Source: Kribbella solani (GTDB lineage: Bacteria; Actinomycetota; Actinomycetes; Propionibacteriales; Kribbellaceae). From it: 64,000 bases of DNA. Both the position numbers and the translations under genes were made by a program. The notes under the pieces are model-generated. The model saw only the letters and a list, made by a program, of their open reading frames with translations. It searched no databases and had not been told where the DNA came from. The stretch covers positions 2,976,001 to 3,040,000 of the forward strand of contig NZ_JACHNF010000001.1 of NCBI RefSeq assembly GCF_014205295.1, given 5' to 3'. Position 1 is the stretch's first letter; each line of letters begins with the position of its first letter. Positions 34,072-44,280 of this stretch are shown piece by piece.

Positions 34072-35327
34072 TTGCGGAGGCGGGCGGTCAGGGCGTGGCC
34101 GTGCATCAGCTCGGCGTCGGCGATGGCGGCGGTCGACGGTGCGATGGTGCGGGCGCCGTCGGCGGTCAGGCGTTGGTACGTGACCGTCTTCAGGAACTTG
34201 CCTACCCACAGACCACCCGTGTACCGAGCGGCGCGCGCGGTCGGCAGTACGTGGTTCGTACCGATCGACTTGTCGGAGAACGCGACGGTGGCCTCCGGGC
34301 CGATGAAGAGCGAACCGTAGTTCCGCAGGTTCGCCGCGTACCAGTCGTCGTCCGTGGTCTGTACTTCGAGGTGCTCGGCCGCATACGCGTCGGACACCTG
34401 TACGGCCTCTTCGCGTGACTCGCACACCACGACGGTCCCGTGCTCCCGCCAAGCGGCGCCGGCCACCTCCTTGGTCGGCCAGTCCCCGTCCAGCCAGCGA
34501 TCGACCTCGGCGATCACCGCCGTACCGAACTCGCGGGACGTGGTGACGAGAAGCGCCGGACTGTTCGGGCCGTGCTCGGCCTGACCGAGCAGATCGGCCG
34601 CGACCAGGCGCGCGTCGGCCGACTCGTCCGCGATCACCGCGACCTCGGTCGGACCCGCGAGCAGGTCGATCCCGACCGTCCCGAACAGCTGCCGCTTCGC
34701 CTCCGCCACGTACGCGTTGCCGGCGCCGACGACCAGGTCGACCGGCGGTACGTCTTCGATGCCGAAGGCAAGCGCCGCGAACGCCTGGACGCCACCAAGG
34801 CAGAGAATCACGTCCGCGCCGGCCAGGTCCATCGTGTACAGCTGGGGACCGTAGATGCCCTGAGCGTCACGCGGCGGGGCGACCGCGACGACGGTGTCCA
34901 CGCCCGCGACCTTCGGCACCGTCACGGTCATGATCGACGACGCGATCAGCGGATAACGCCCACCCGGCGAGTACGAACCGACCTTCGACACCGGAAGATG
35001 CCGGTGGCCGAGGACCACGCCCGGCATCGTTTCGACTTCCAGGTCGGTCAGGGTGGCCCGCTGCGCCCGCGCGAACTGCTCCACCTGCGACCGGGCGAAC
35101 TCCAGCTGCCCGGCCAGCTCCTCGTCGACCGTCTCGGCGGCGGCCTTGATCCGATCGGCCGAGACGACGAACGACTCCGGTTCCCAGCGGTCCAGCTGGG
35201 CGGACCAGCGACGGATCGCCGGACCACCCTCGTGCTCGACCTCGGACAGAATCCGGCTGACGGTGTCGATCACGTCCTGCTGCCGCTCGACGCGTTGCGG
35301 CCATCCGGTCTTGAGATGTTCAGCCAT
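34065..35327 (-). CDS. Histidinol dehydrogenase-like oxidoreductase
   Basis: A 420-residue member of the HisD family. GGRYPLIASSIMTVTVPKVAGVD, GPTEVAVIADESAD with QAEHGP, and SIGTNHVLPT are family signatures, including the zinc and active-site regions. The context is catabolic and no other histidine gene is near, so it is more likely a paralogue oxidising a different alcohol (as HpsN oxidises sulfopropanediol) than the histidine biosynthetic enzyme. ATG at 35327; GTG at 35330 also possible. It follows the 35334 gene with about six bases between, so the two are co-transcribed. Confidence 0.85.
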   Translation of the reverse strand: MAEHLKTGWPQRVERQQDVIDTVSRILSEVEHEGGPAIRRWSAQLDRWEPESFVVSADRIKAAAETVDEELAGQLEFARSQVEQFARAQRATLTDLEVETMPGVVLGHRHLPVSKVGSYSPGGRYPLIASSIMTVTVPKVAGVDTVVAVAPPRDAQGIYGPQLYTMDLAGADVILCLGGVQAFAALAFGIEDVPPVDLVVGAGNAYVAEAKRQLFGTVGIDLLAGPTEVAVIADESADARLVAADLLGQAEHGPNSPALLVTTSREFGTAVIAEVDRWLDGDWPTKEVAGAAWREHGTVVVCESREEAVQVSDAYAAEHLEVQTTDDDWYAANLRNYGSLFIGPEATVAFSDKSIGTNHVLPTARAARYTGGLWVGKFLKTVTYQRLTADGARTIAPSTAAIADAELMHGHALTARLRNP

Positions 35328-35333
35328 CACCGC

Positions 35334-36731
35334 TCACCTTCCTGCGTAGACCCGCGAGATCGCCGCGAAGATACGCGCCGAACGGTCCCGCAGGTAGTGG
35401 TCGTAGACCGCGAACACTGGACCACTTCCGCGCAGAATCCAGTCGCTGTTCTCCTCGAATCCGCCGTTGCGGACCCCGAGCCCGATCGACTCGACATGGT
35501 CCACCCCGACGTCGATCATCTGCCCGGCAGTCTCCTGCAGTACGTGCAGCCGGAAGGTCAGCTCGACTTCGTTGCGCCCGGCAACGTACTTGGTGACGTC
35601 GACCGGGCCTTCCATGCCGTCACCGTTGGTCCACACCGGCCAGCGCTGCTCGTACAGATCCATGGTCCAGACGACCGTGTCGTCGATCAGCATCTCCAGC
35701 TGGTACCGGCCGGGCTCGATGCCGTTCGCGAGGAACCAGCGGTGGTACCAGAACGACACCTCGTAGCGGGACAGGCGCGGATCGACGGGTACGCGCTGGG
35801 TGGCCGACGCGGTCGATCCGGCCGCGGCGCGGGCGCGCGAGTTGACCAGCGCCAGCCGGCCGTTGCCGTACATCGCCTTGTTCTCGACCGTCGGCGCCGG
35901 GCCGTCGTCGAGCTGCGTCCCGTACGAGACCACGCCGGGGATCTTGCCCGCGGCAACGTACTCGGCGGTCGTCGTCAGCGTCGCGGTGCAGTACTCAGGG
36001 GTCGCGTGCAGCGGCGCGTCCAGGAACCGGCCGGTGTAGATCAGCGGGATCAGTTCCAGCCCGCGCGGATCGGTCAGCGCCAGGATCTCGTCCATCGACC
36101 GGGCCAGCGAGCCGGCGATCGTGGTGTTCTCGTACGGGCCGTCCAGGAACGGGTAGATGATCCCGTCCACGAACTCGCCGTACTTGTCCAGGAACTCGGC
36201 GTTGGTCGCCATCCCGAAGTACGCGCAGGTGTAGAACCGCAGCTCCGGGCTGATCGCGGCAGCCGCGGCCAGGAACTCGCGCATGTACTCGGGCGTGAAC
36301 AAGGACGCGTTGTTGCCGACCTCGAAGTCGTCGATCGCCCAGGCCTTGAAGTTCGGGTACTTCACCGCGAGCTCCGCGAACGCCTTCGCCCAGGCGACGT
36401 AGTCCAGCCGGTACGGGCGGGACGCGCGGCCGTAGTCGGAGGTTTCGGTCGGCGGCACGATGTACGGGATCACGTCGATGCCGGCGGCCGCGGCGGCCGG
36501 CATGAACTCGTCCACCAGGTCGTCGTAGTCTCCTGCGCAGTCCCAGATGCAGTACAGGTAGGTGTTCGCGTTCAGGTCGAGCAGCCGGCGGATCAATGCC
36601 GGCGTGTCCAGGTGCCGGTAGCCGTCCGCGCGCGGCTCGCGCTCGCGAAGCGTCGCGCCGACCGTGTTGCCACCGGTGAGAGTGGCTTTGATACCGCCGG
36701 TGGGCTGGGGATACGGACCGTGCGTGGTCAT
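35334..36731 (-). CDS. Unknown protein: barrel-like N-terminus, sandwich-like C-terminus
   Basis: A 465-residue protein I cannot assign. The first 300 residues look like a TIM barrel of glycosidase type: NTYLYCIWDCAGDYDDLVDEF, GIDVIPYIVPP, FKAWAIDDFEVGNN (the Asp-Asp pair is a candidate catalytic site), RFYTCAYFG, DGIIYPFLDG. The last 150 residues resemble a beta-sandwich (RYEVSFWYHRWFLANGIEPGRYQLEMLI and following). There is no signal peptide. ATG at 36731 has GAGGAG eight bases upstream; a frame extension to 36740 is less likely. It is transcribed with the HisD-like gene, under a promoter sharing a motif with the main operon. Confidence 0.75.
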   Translation of the reverse strand: MTTHGPYPQPTGGIKATLTGGNTVGATLREREPRADGYRHLDTPALIRRLLDLNANTYLYCIWDCAGDYDDLVDEFMPAAAAAGIDVIPYIVPPTETSDYGRASRPYRLDYVAWAKAFAELAVKYPNFKAWAIDDFEVGNNASLFTPEYMREFLAAAAAISPELRFYTCAYFGMATNAEFLDKYGEFVDGIIYPFLDGPYENTTIAGSLARSMDEILALTDPRGLELIPLIYTGRFLDAPLHATPEYCTATLTTTAEYVAAGKIPGVVSYGTQLDDGPAPTVENKAMYGNGRLALVNSRARAAAGSTASATQRVPVDPRLSRYEVSFWYHRWFLANGIEPGRYQLEMLIDDTVVWTMDLYEQRWPVWTNGDGMEGPVDVTKYVAGRNEVELTFRLHVLQETAGQMIDVGVDHVESIGLGVRNGGFEENSDWILRGSGPVFAVYDHYLRDRSARIFAAISRVYAGR

Positions 36732-36751
36732 CCGAACCACTCCTCAGGGTA

Positions 36752-36777
36752 TTTTCGAGATTTCGAAAACAATTCCG
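36752..36777. promoter_or_regulatory. Operator candidate upstream of the 35334 gene
   Basis: TTTTCGA and TCGAAAA form a 7-bp inverted repeat with a 4-base spacer, followed by GAAAACAATTCCG, which matches GAAACTAATTCCG at 27739 in 11 of 13 positions. Both lie just upstream of divergent units of the same locus, as expected for shared control by the local IclR protein. Confidence 0.5.
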
Positions 36778-36895
36778 CCATCTCAGAAAAGCCTAAGTCC
36801 GTCGCCGGGTCGCGGCAAGCCTCAGCCGGCTTCGGGTTCCGGCGGGCGGCGTGGCGAGCGTTCGGTGAGCGGTCTGGCGAGGGGTGCCGCGAGGG

Positions 36896-37687
36896 TCAGA
36901 GGTCGGTCGCGCCGAGCCGCGCGGAGATGACGCCGGCCAGCTCGACCAGGCCGGTCTGCGCCTGCTTGCGCTTGTCCCGGGTCAGGTCGCGGGCGAACGA
37001 GGTGACCCCGACCGCGCCGGTGACATGTCCACCGGCCGCGAAGAACGGCGCCGCGAGGCAGGCGATGTCGGCCTGCTCCTCCTGGTCCTCGACCGCGAAA
37101 CCCTGTTTGGCCACCCGGGCCAGCTCGGCCCGGAAGCTCTCCTCGTCGACCGGCTTGCCCTTCGGGCCGTACCCGCGCTCCAGCTTGCCGAGCAGCGGCG
37201 TCAGCTCCTCCTCGGGCAGGTACGCGGCGATCGCCCGGCCGAGCGCGGTCAGGTTGAAGTGCGAGACCTTGCCCGGGAACGTGTCGAACTGGATGAAGCC
37301 GGGCATCGCCGCCTTCGCCACGTACACGACCGAGGAACCGGTCAGGACACCGATGTGCACCGGCATGCCGAGCTGGTCGGCCAGATCGCGCATCTCCCGG
37401 GAGGCGACCGAGGACAGGTCGACCTTGCGGATCAGTTGCGTGGCCAGCCCGTACAGCCGCAGGGTCGGCCGCCAGAAGTGGCTCCGGCCGACCACCCGGC
37501 GGGTCGCGTAGTCCCGCTGTTCGAGGGTGTAGACGATCGACGCGCAGGTGGCCAGCGGGATGTTCGCCTTCTTGGCCAGCGCGGTCAGCGTGAGCTCCTC
37601 GTCGGACTCGACCAGCGTCTCCAGGACGGTCAGCGCCCGGGCGACCGCCGGTGACGGCGATCGGTCCCCCGCTGTCTCACTCACCAT
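36896..37687 (-). CDS. IclR-family transcriptional regulator
   Basis: A 263-residue IclR protein. The winged helix covers about 12-75 (AVARALTVLETLVESDEELTLTALAKKANIPLATCASIVYTLEQRDY) and the effector domain the rest, with GRAIAAYLPEEE and AVGVTSFARDLT typical of the fold. IclR proteins sense small organic acids and control catabolic genes. It lies between the catabolic genes and the divergent ABC importer, so it probably controls both. The start gives the normal family length. Confidence 0.9.
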   Translation of the reverse strand: MVSETAGDRSPSPAVARALTVLETLVESDEELTLTALAKKANIPLATCASIVYTLEQRDYATRRVVGRSHFWRPTLRLYGLATQLIRKVDLSSVASREMRDLADQLGMPVHIGVLTGSSVVYVAKAAMPGFIQFDTFPGKVSHFNLTALGRAIAAYLPEEELTPLLGKLERGYGPKGKPVDEESFRAELARVAKQGFAVEDQEEQADIACLAAPFFAAGGHVTGAVGVTSFARDLTRDKRKQAQTGLVELAGVISARLGATDL

Positions 37688-37800
37688 GCTCGGAGTGTAG
37701 CGCCCGGACCGGAAGCTGTCTTCGAATCGGCGTATATACAGGATAATGAAAATGTAACTCAGATCTTGAAGTATGCTGAGATTCGTGTCACTGTCCCGGA

Positions 37801-37890
37801 AAGAGCACCGACCGGCGGACTCCGTCCGCGGGAAGCACCGACTGGCGGACTCCGTCCGCGAAGAGCGCTAATTGGCGGACCCCGTCCGCG
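37801..37890 (+). repeat. Three 30-bp tandem repeats, each a hairpin, in the importer leader
   Basis: Units 37801-37830, 37831-37860 and 37861-37890 each end GGCGGACTCCGTCCGCG (third copy CCC for TCC), where GCGGAC pairs with GTCCGC around a 3-base loop. The three identical-length units stand in a row between the promoter region and the start of the solute-binding gene, 15 bases before its GTG. A CTCAG/CTGAG inverted repeat with a 13-base spacer lies upstream at 37758-37780. Confidence 0.85.
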
Positions 37891-37905
37891 TGGGAGGTAG
37901 CCACC

Positions 37906-39882
37906 GTGTCCGATCCCCTGAGCCGCCGGACGTTTCTCCGGGTCTCCGGCCTCACCCTGTCCGCGTCGGCGGTCGCGGGCTGTTCGTTCTTCTCCACCGA
38001 TGCAAAGAAGACCACCGGATCCGCGGCCGCTGACGCGGGCGCGAAGGAGTCGCCGGTCCTGACCGCGATGGTCAAGGACGGCAAGCTTCCACCGCTTGAA
38101 CAGCGGCTGCCGAAGAACCCGATGGTGATCAAACCGATCCAGAGCCCCGGCAAGTTCGGTGGGGTGCTGCAGCGCGGCCAGATCGACCGGAACGCGACGC
38201 AGAACCAGTACGCCGAGTTCGCCGGTCTGCTGGAGTGGACCCCGACGACGCCCGCCGAGCCCGGCCCCGGCCTGGCCGAGAAGTGGGAGGTGCTGGAGGA
38301 CGGCAAGGTCTACGTCTTCCACCTCCGCGAAGGCGTCAAGTGGTCCGACGGGCAGCCGTTCACCGCCGACGACCTGATGTTCGCGTACGAGAAGGAGTTC
38401 CTGAACAAGGAGCTCAACCCGGTCTTCCCCGGCTGGCTGGCGCCTGGCGGCAAGCCCGGCAAGTTCGTCAAGGTCGACGACCACACGCTGCGGATGGAGT
38501 TCGAGGTACCGCACGGTCTGCTGCTGAAGTACCTGTGCTTCATCGGCCTGACCGGTTTCGGCTCGTCGTCGACGGTACTGCTGCCGGCGCACTACCTGAA
38601 GCAGTTCCACAAGGACTTCGTCTCGCCGGCCCAGCTGAAGACGCTGATGAAGAAGTACCCGGCGCCGTCCTGGGCCGACTTCTTCAAGAGCCGCCGCGAC
38701 ATCTGGAAGAACGCCGACGCGCCGATCCTCGGTCCGTGGAAGCTGGTCGCGCCGCTGCAGGGCTCCGGCGTGACGGCCCGGCTCGAGCGCAATCCGTACT
38801 ACTGGAAGGTCGACGAGCAAGGGCGTCAGCTCCCGTACATCGACACCCAGCAGTACACGGTGATGCCGGCCGAGACGCTCGGCCTGCGCGGCGCGAACGG
38901 TCAGCTCGATCTGCAGGTCACCGACATCCAGGCCGAACAGCTTCCGCTGCTGATCAAGAACCAGGAATCCAAGGGCTACAAGGTGAACCGCTGGGTCGCC
39001 GAGCCGAACACCTCGCTGAACCTGAACCAGAGCCACCCCGACCCGGTGCTGCGCGCGCTGTTCCAGAAGGTCGACTTCCGTGCCGGACTCTCGCATGCGA
39101 TCAACCGCAAGGAGATGAACGACGCGCTGTTCGCCGGCCAGGGCTTCATCCGGCACCCCTGCGCGCAGCCCGAGGACGAGTACTTCGAGAAGGGCATGGG
39201 CCAGCGGTTCATCGAGTACGACGTCGCCGAAGCGAACAAACGGCTCGACGCCGCCGGGCTGACCCAGCGCGGACCGGACGGCATGCGGCTGCGGCCGGAC
39301 GGCAAGAAGATGCAGCTCGTCGGCCGGTGCTTCGAGGTCGGCGTCGGCATCGACGCGATCAGCGTGCTGGAGTACGCGCAGCGGTACTGGAAGGCGGTCG
39401 GGATCGACCTGGTCGCCAAGCCGATGACGCCGGAACTCTGGTACGAGGAGATCCCGCACGGCGACTACGACCTGGTCGCGTACCCGCCGGCCACGATCCT
39501 GTGGGACATCGACTCGCTCTGGTACATCCCGACCAACGGGCTGACGTACTGGGCGCCGAAGTACGGCAACTGGTACGGCAACCCGAAGGACAAGTTCGCG
39601 CTCGAACCGGCCGGCGACATCCGCAAACTGCAGACGCTGTACGACCAGCTGGTCACCACCGCCGACAAGGACAAGCGGCTCGAACTCGGGCGCCAGATCC
39701 TCAAGCTGCACGATCAGAACGTCTGGATCATCGGCACCGTCGGTACGCCGTTCCAGCCGCTGATCGCGGCCGGCGACCTGCGGAACGTACGCCCGGACGC
39801 GATCGCCAGCTTCCGTACCCACTACGAGAACGCCTCGTCGCCGGAGCAGATGTACTTCGACTCCCCGGAGAAGCACTCCTGA
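37906..39882 (+). CDS. ABC importer solute-binding lipoprotein, family 5
   Basis: A 658-residue extracellular solute-binding protein of the peptide/nickel (family 5) class. The N-terminus has a twin-arginine motif SRRTFLR (6-12), a hydrophobic stretch and a lipobox VAGC with C26 for lipid anchoring. FHLREGVKWSDGQPFTADDLMFAYE is the family signature near 140-165. It is longer than most (about 550) and Tat-dependent export suggests it folds before secretion. Family members bind peptides but also sugars, opines and other small molecules. GTG start with GGGAGGT seven bases upstream. First gene of a five-gene importer. Confidence 0.92.
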   Translation: MSDPLSRRTFLRVSGLTLSASAVAGCSFFSTDAKKTTGSAAADAGAKESPVLTAMVKDGKLPPLEQRLPKNPMVIKPIQSPGKFGGVLQRGQIDRNATQNQYAEFAGLLEWTPTTPAEPGPGLAEKWEVLEDGKVYVFHLREGVKWSDGQPFTADDLMFAYEKEFLNKELNPVFPGWLAPGGKPGKFVKVDDHTLRMEFEVPHGLLLKYLCFIGLTGFGSSSTVLLPAHYLKQFHKDFVSPAQLKTLMKKYPAPSWADFFKSRRDIWKNADAPILGPWKLVAPLQGSGVTARLERNPYYWKVDEQGRQLPYIDTQQYTVMPAETLGLRGANGQLDLQVTDIQAEQLPLLIKNQESKGYKVNRWVAEPNTSLNLNQSHPDPVLRALFQKVDFRAGLSHAINRKEMNDALFAGQGFIRHPCAQPEDEYFEKGMGQRFIEYDVAEANKRLDAAGLTQRGPDGMRLRPDGKKMQLVGRCFEVGVGIDAISVLEYAQRYWKAVGIDLVAKPMTPELWYEEIPHGDYDLVAYPPATILWDIDSLWYIPTNGLTYWAPKYGNWYGNPKDKFALEPAGDIRKLQTLYDQLVTTADKDKRLELGRQILKLHDQNVWIIGTVGTPFQPLIAAGDLRNVRPDAIASFRTHYENASSPEQMYFDSPEKHS

Positions 39883-39897
39883 CCCGAAGGGATCCCC

Positions 39898-40902
39898 TTG
39901 GCCGGCTATTTGGTCCGCCGCCTGCTGGCGATGCTGCCCACTGTCCTGCTGATCTCACTGGTGTCGTTCCTGATCATCCAGCTGCCGCCCGGCGACTTCC
40001 TGACCACGGTCGTCGCCAAACTGCAGCAGCAGGGTCAGACGGTCGGCTCCGACCAGCTCGCGGCGCTGCGCGCCCAGTACGCGCTGGACAAGTCACCACT
40101 CGAGCAGTACCTGCGGTGGATGACGAACATCGTGCTGCACGGCGATTTCGGGCAGTCGTTCCAGTACAACAAACCTGTTTCGACCCTGCTGGGTGAGCGG
40201 CTGCCGCTGACGATGGGCCTCGGTCTGGCGACCTGGCTGATCGGGTGGACGGTGGCGCTGATCGCGGGCATCTACTCGGCCGCGCGCCGGTACTCCAAGC
40301 TCGACTACGTCATCACCGCGCTGACGTTCCTCGGGCTTGCCGTACCGGGGTTCCTGATCGCGCTGACCGTGGTGTACCTGGAGTTCAAACTGTTCGGGGT
40401 GACGTTGTCGGGGATCGTCTCGCCGGAGTTCGAAGACGCGTCGTGGAATCTCGGCAAGTTGCTCGATCTGCTCAATCACCTCTGGCTGCCGGTGCTCGTA
40501 CTGGCATCCGGTGGGGTCGCGGGCACGATCCGCGTCCTGCGGGCGAATCTGCTGGACGAGTTGCACAAGCCGTACGTCACCGCGGCGCGGGCGCGTGGGC
40601 TGGATGAGCGGAAACTACTGATGCGTTACCCGACGCGGGTCGCGCTCAACCCGTTCATCGCCACCATCGGGTGGACGATCCCGGCGCTGTTCGACGGCGA
40701 GGTACTGGTGGCGAGCGTGCTCGGGCTGGAGACAACCGGGCCGCTGCTGCTGAACGCGCTGAAGAGCCAGGACATGTACCTGGCCGGCGGGATCATCCTG
40801 ATCGCCTGCGTGCTGACGGTGATCGGCACGCTGATTTCCGACCTGTTGCTCGCGGCCGTCGACGCGCGGGTCCGGATCGGGTACGCGGGGAGTTCCAAAT
40901 GA
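39898..40902 (+). CDS. ABC importer permease, DppB-like
   Basis: A 334-residue membrane protein starting GYLVRRLLAMLPTVLLISLVSFLIIQLPPGD, the standard DppB/OppB opening. Six membrane helices are expected, and the cytoplasmic coupling loop YVTAARARGLDERKLLMRYPTRVALNP is the EAA motif that contacts the ATPases. TTG start with AAGGG six bases upstream. Its stop overlaps the start of the second permease (ATGA). Confidence 0.92.
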   Translation: MAGYLVRRLLAMLPTVLLISLVSFLIIQLPPGDFLTTVVAKLQQQGQTVGSDQLAALRAQYALDKSPLEQYLRWMTNIVLHGDFGQSFQYNKPVSTLLGERLPLTMGLGLATWLIGWTVALIAGIYSAARRYSKLDYVITALTFLGLAVPGFLIALTVVYLEFKLFGVTLSGIVSPEFEDASWNLGKLLDLLNHLWLPVLVLASGGVAGTIRVLRANLLDELHKPYVTAARARGLDERKLLMRYPTRVALNPFIATIGWTIPALFDGEVLVASVLGLETTGPLLLNALKSQDMYLAGGIILIACVLTVIGTLISDLLLAAVDARVRIGYAGSSK

Positions 40903-42034
40903 CCGTGCTGCAGACCCCTACCGCCGCTTCCCCCGACGAGGTCCCGGCCGCGGCCGAACCGACGCTTGCGCTGGCGTCCCAGCAGACGCTGATCTGGCGG
41001 CGGTTCAAACGCAACAAACTCGCCGTCGTCTCGCTGTGGATCGTCGGGTTCATCTACTTCACGGCGGCGTTCTGCGAGTTCCTCGCGCCACAGACCCAGG
41101 AGACGTACGCGTCCGATCGCGCGTACGCGCCACCGCAGTTGATGAAGGTGTCGTTCACCTCCAGTCCGCATCTGTTCGTCAACGGGTACAAGGGCACGCC
41201 CAATCCCGAGACGCTGCTCCGCGACTACACGGTCGACAAATCGCAGCGGTACGGCATCCGGTTGTTCGCGAAAGGTGATCACTACAAGCTGTGGGGGCTG
41301 ATTCCGTCCGACCGGCACCTGATCGGGCCGAGTCAGCCGGGGGCGCCGTTCCATCTGCTCGGCACCGACGACCAGGGCCGCGACAATCTGTCCCGGGTGA
41401 TCTACGGGACGCGGATCTCGATGTCGGTCGGGTTGATCGGTGTCAGTGCGGCCCTTGTTCTCGGCCTGTTGCTCGGCGGCATCTCCGGGTACTTCGGTGG
41501 GTTGGTCGACGGGATCGTGCAGCGGGTGATCGAGTTCTTCATGTCGATCCCGACGCTGCCGCTCTGGCTCGGCCTGGCGGCCGCGGTACCACCTGGGTGG
41601 AGCGCGTTGAAGACGTACTTCGCGATCACGCTGATCCTGTCGCTGATCGGCTGGACCGGGCTGGCACGGGTGATCCGCAGCCGGTTCCTGCAGATCCGCG
41701 GCGAGGACTTCGTACTCGCGGCCGAGCTGGACGGCGCGCGCTGGCATCGCGTCGTCGGCCGGCACATGCTGCCGGCGTTCACCAGCCACATCATCGCGTC
41801 GCTCACCCTCGCCGTACCCGGGATGATCCTCGGCGAGACCGCGCTGTCGTTCCTCGGGCTCGGCCTGCAGGCGCCGGTGGTGAGCTGGGGCGTGCTGCTC
41901 AGCGGGGCGCAGAGCATCCGGGTACTGACCGCGGCGCCCTGGCTGCTGGCCGCCGGAGCCGCGGTGGTGATCGCGGTGATGGCGCTGAACTTCGTCGGTG
42001 ACGGTCTGCGGGACGCCGCCGACCCGTACGAGTC

Positions 42035-42038
<4 letters not shown>
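40899..42038 (+). CDS. ABC importer permease, DppC-like
   Basis: A 379-residue permease. The N-terminus before the first helix is about 35 residues; LIWRRFKRNKLAVVSLWIVGFIY is the typical DppC start. A periplasmic insert of about 100 residues (YASDRAYAPPQLMKVSF to SDRHLIGPSQPG) precedes the signature LGTDDQGRDNLSRVIYGTRISMSVGL. EAA loop: FVLAAELDGARWHRVVGRHMLPA. The large insert may help dock the long binding protein. Coupled on both sides by ATGA overlaps. Confidence 0.92.
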
Positions 42039-43091
<1,053 letters not shown>

Positions 43092-43102
<11 letters not shown>

Positions 43103-44117
43103 GGAGATCCTGCGGGTCGAAGGCCTGACCATGCGATTCACCGGCGGCGCCGGGCTGTTCGGCCGGCGGAACCGGACGACCGTACACGCGGTCGACGACG
43201 TCGATCTGGTCGTCCGGCGCGGCGAGACGCTCGGTCTGGTCGGTGAGTCGGGGTGTGGCAAGACCACGCTCGGGCGCTGCATCCTGCGGGCGCACAAACC
43301 GACCACGGGGCGGATTGTGTACCGGCGCGCCGACGGGTCCGAAGTCGACCTGGCCGGCCTGTCCCGGAGTCAGCTGCGCCCGTTGCGGACCGAGATCCGG
43401 ACCGTCTTCCAGGACCCGAACTCCTCGCTCAACCCGCGGATGACCGTGCAGCAGATCGTCGCCGAGCCGCTGATTGTCAACAATCTAGCGAGCGGGAGCG
43501 AGGTGAAGGACCGGGTCGCCGAAGCGCTGCGGCGCTGTGGTCTACGGCCCGAGCTGATGCGGCGCTACCCGCACGCATTCTCCGGTGGCGAGCGGCAGCG
43601 GATCGGGATCGCCCGGGCGCTGGTCACCGAGCCCCGGCTGGTGGTCGCGGACGAGGCGGTCAGCGCGCTCGACGTATCGGTCCGCAGTCAGATCCTCAAC
43701 CTGATGGAGGACCTGCAGGACGAGCTCGGTCTGACCTACGTGTTCATCTCGCACGATCTGTCGGTGATCCAGCACCTGTGTACGCGGGTCGCCGTCATGT
43801 ACCTCGGGCGGATCGTCGAAGAGGCCGAGACCGAGGACTTGTTCGACCATCCCCAGCATCCGTACACCGAGGCGCTGCTGCGATCGGTCCCGCGACCGGA
43901 CCCACGGTTGCGGCGCCGCGACGAGGTGCTCCCGGCCGGCGAGGTGCCGACGCCGGACGAGCACTTCACCGGCTGCCGCTTCCAGCCCCGCTGCCGGTAT
44001 GCCATCGACCTCTGCAGCCAGACCGAGCCCACCACCGTACCCCGCTGCCACCGCGCCGAGGAACTCACCCTGGACGGTGTGTACGCATCCCACGCCGACG
44101 CTGACGTCACCCGCTGA
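43092..44117 (+). CDS. ABC importer ATPase, DppF-like
   Basis: A 341-residue ATP-binding protein. Walker A GESGCGKT, signature [16 protein letters not shown], Walker [15 protein letters not shown], and a C-terminal [17 protein letters not shown] tail. ATG at 43092 has GAGGAGG nine bases upstream and overlaps the end of the DppD-like gene by 11 bases. It completes the importer. Three 20-bp repeats follow its stop. Confidence 0.92.
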
Positions 44118-44120
44118 TGT

Positions 44121-44180
44121 CCGCGTCGCGGAGGTGATGTTCGCGTCGCGGAGATGATGCTGGGGTCGCGGAGGTGAGCG
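44121..44180. repeat. 20-bp tandem repeat, three copies
   Basis: CCGCGTCGCGGAGGTGATGT (44121), TCGCGTCGCGGAGATGATGC (44141) and TGGGGTCGCGGAGGTGAGCG (44161) form consecutive 20-base units just after the importer operon. Function unknown; transcription may end near here. Confidence 0.75.
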
Positions 44181-44280
44181 CTCGGTGCGAGGGGATCCTG
44201 TGGGTTGAAGGTTCGCTGGAGGGAGTGGGTTCACTCGCGCGGGTGAGGTGTGGACCTTTGGTATACCGGATGCTCGGAGC

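Noticed and set aside
34065..35327. HisD of histidine biosynthesis
   Set aside because: No other his gene nearby and the neighbours are catabolic; a paralogue is more likely.
37801..37890. CRISPR array in the importer leader
   Set aside because: Units are contiguous 30-base repeats without distinct spacers; each is a hairpin in a leader.
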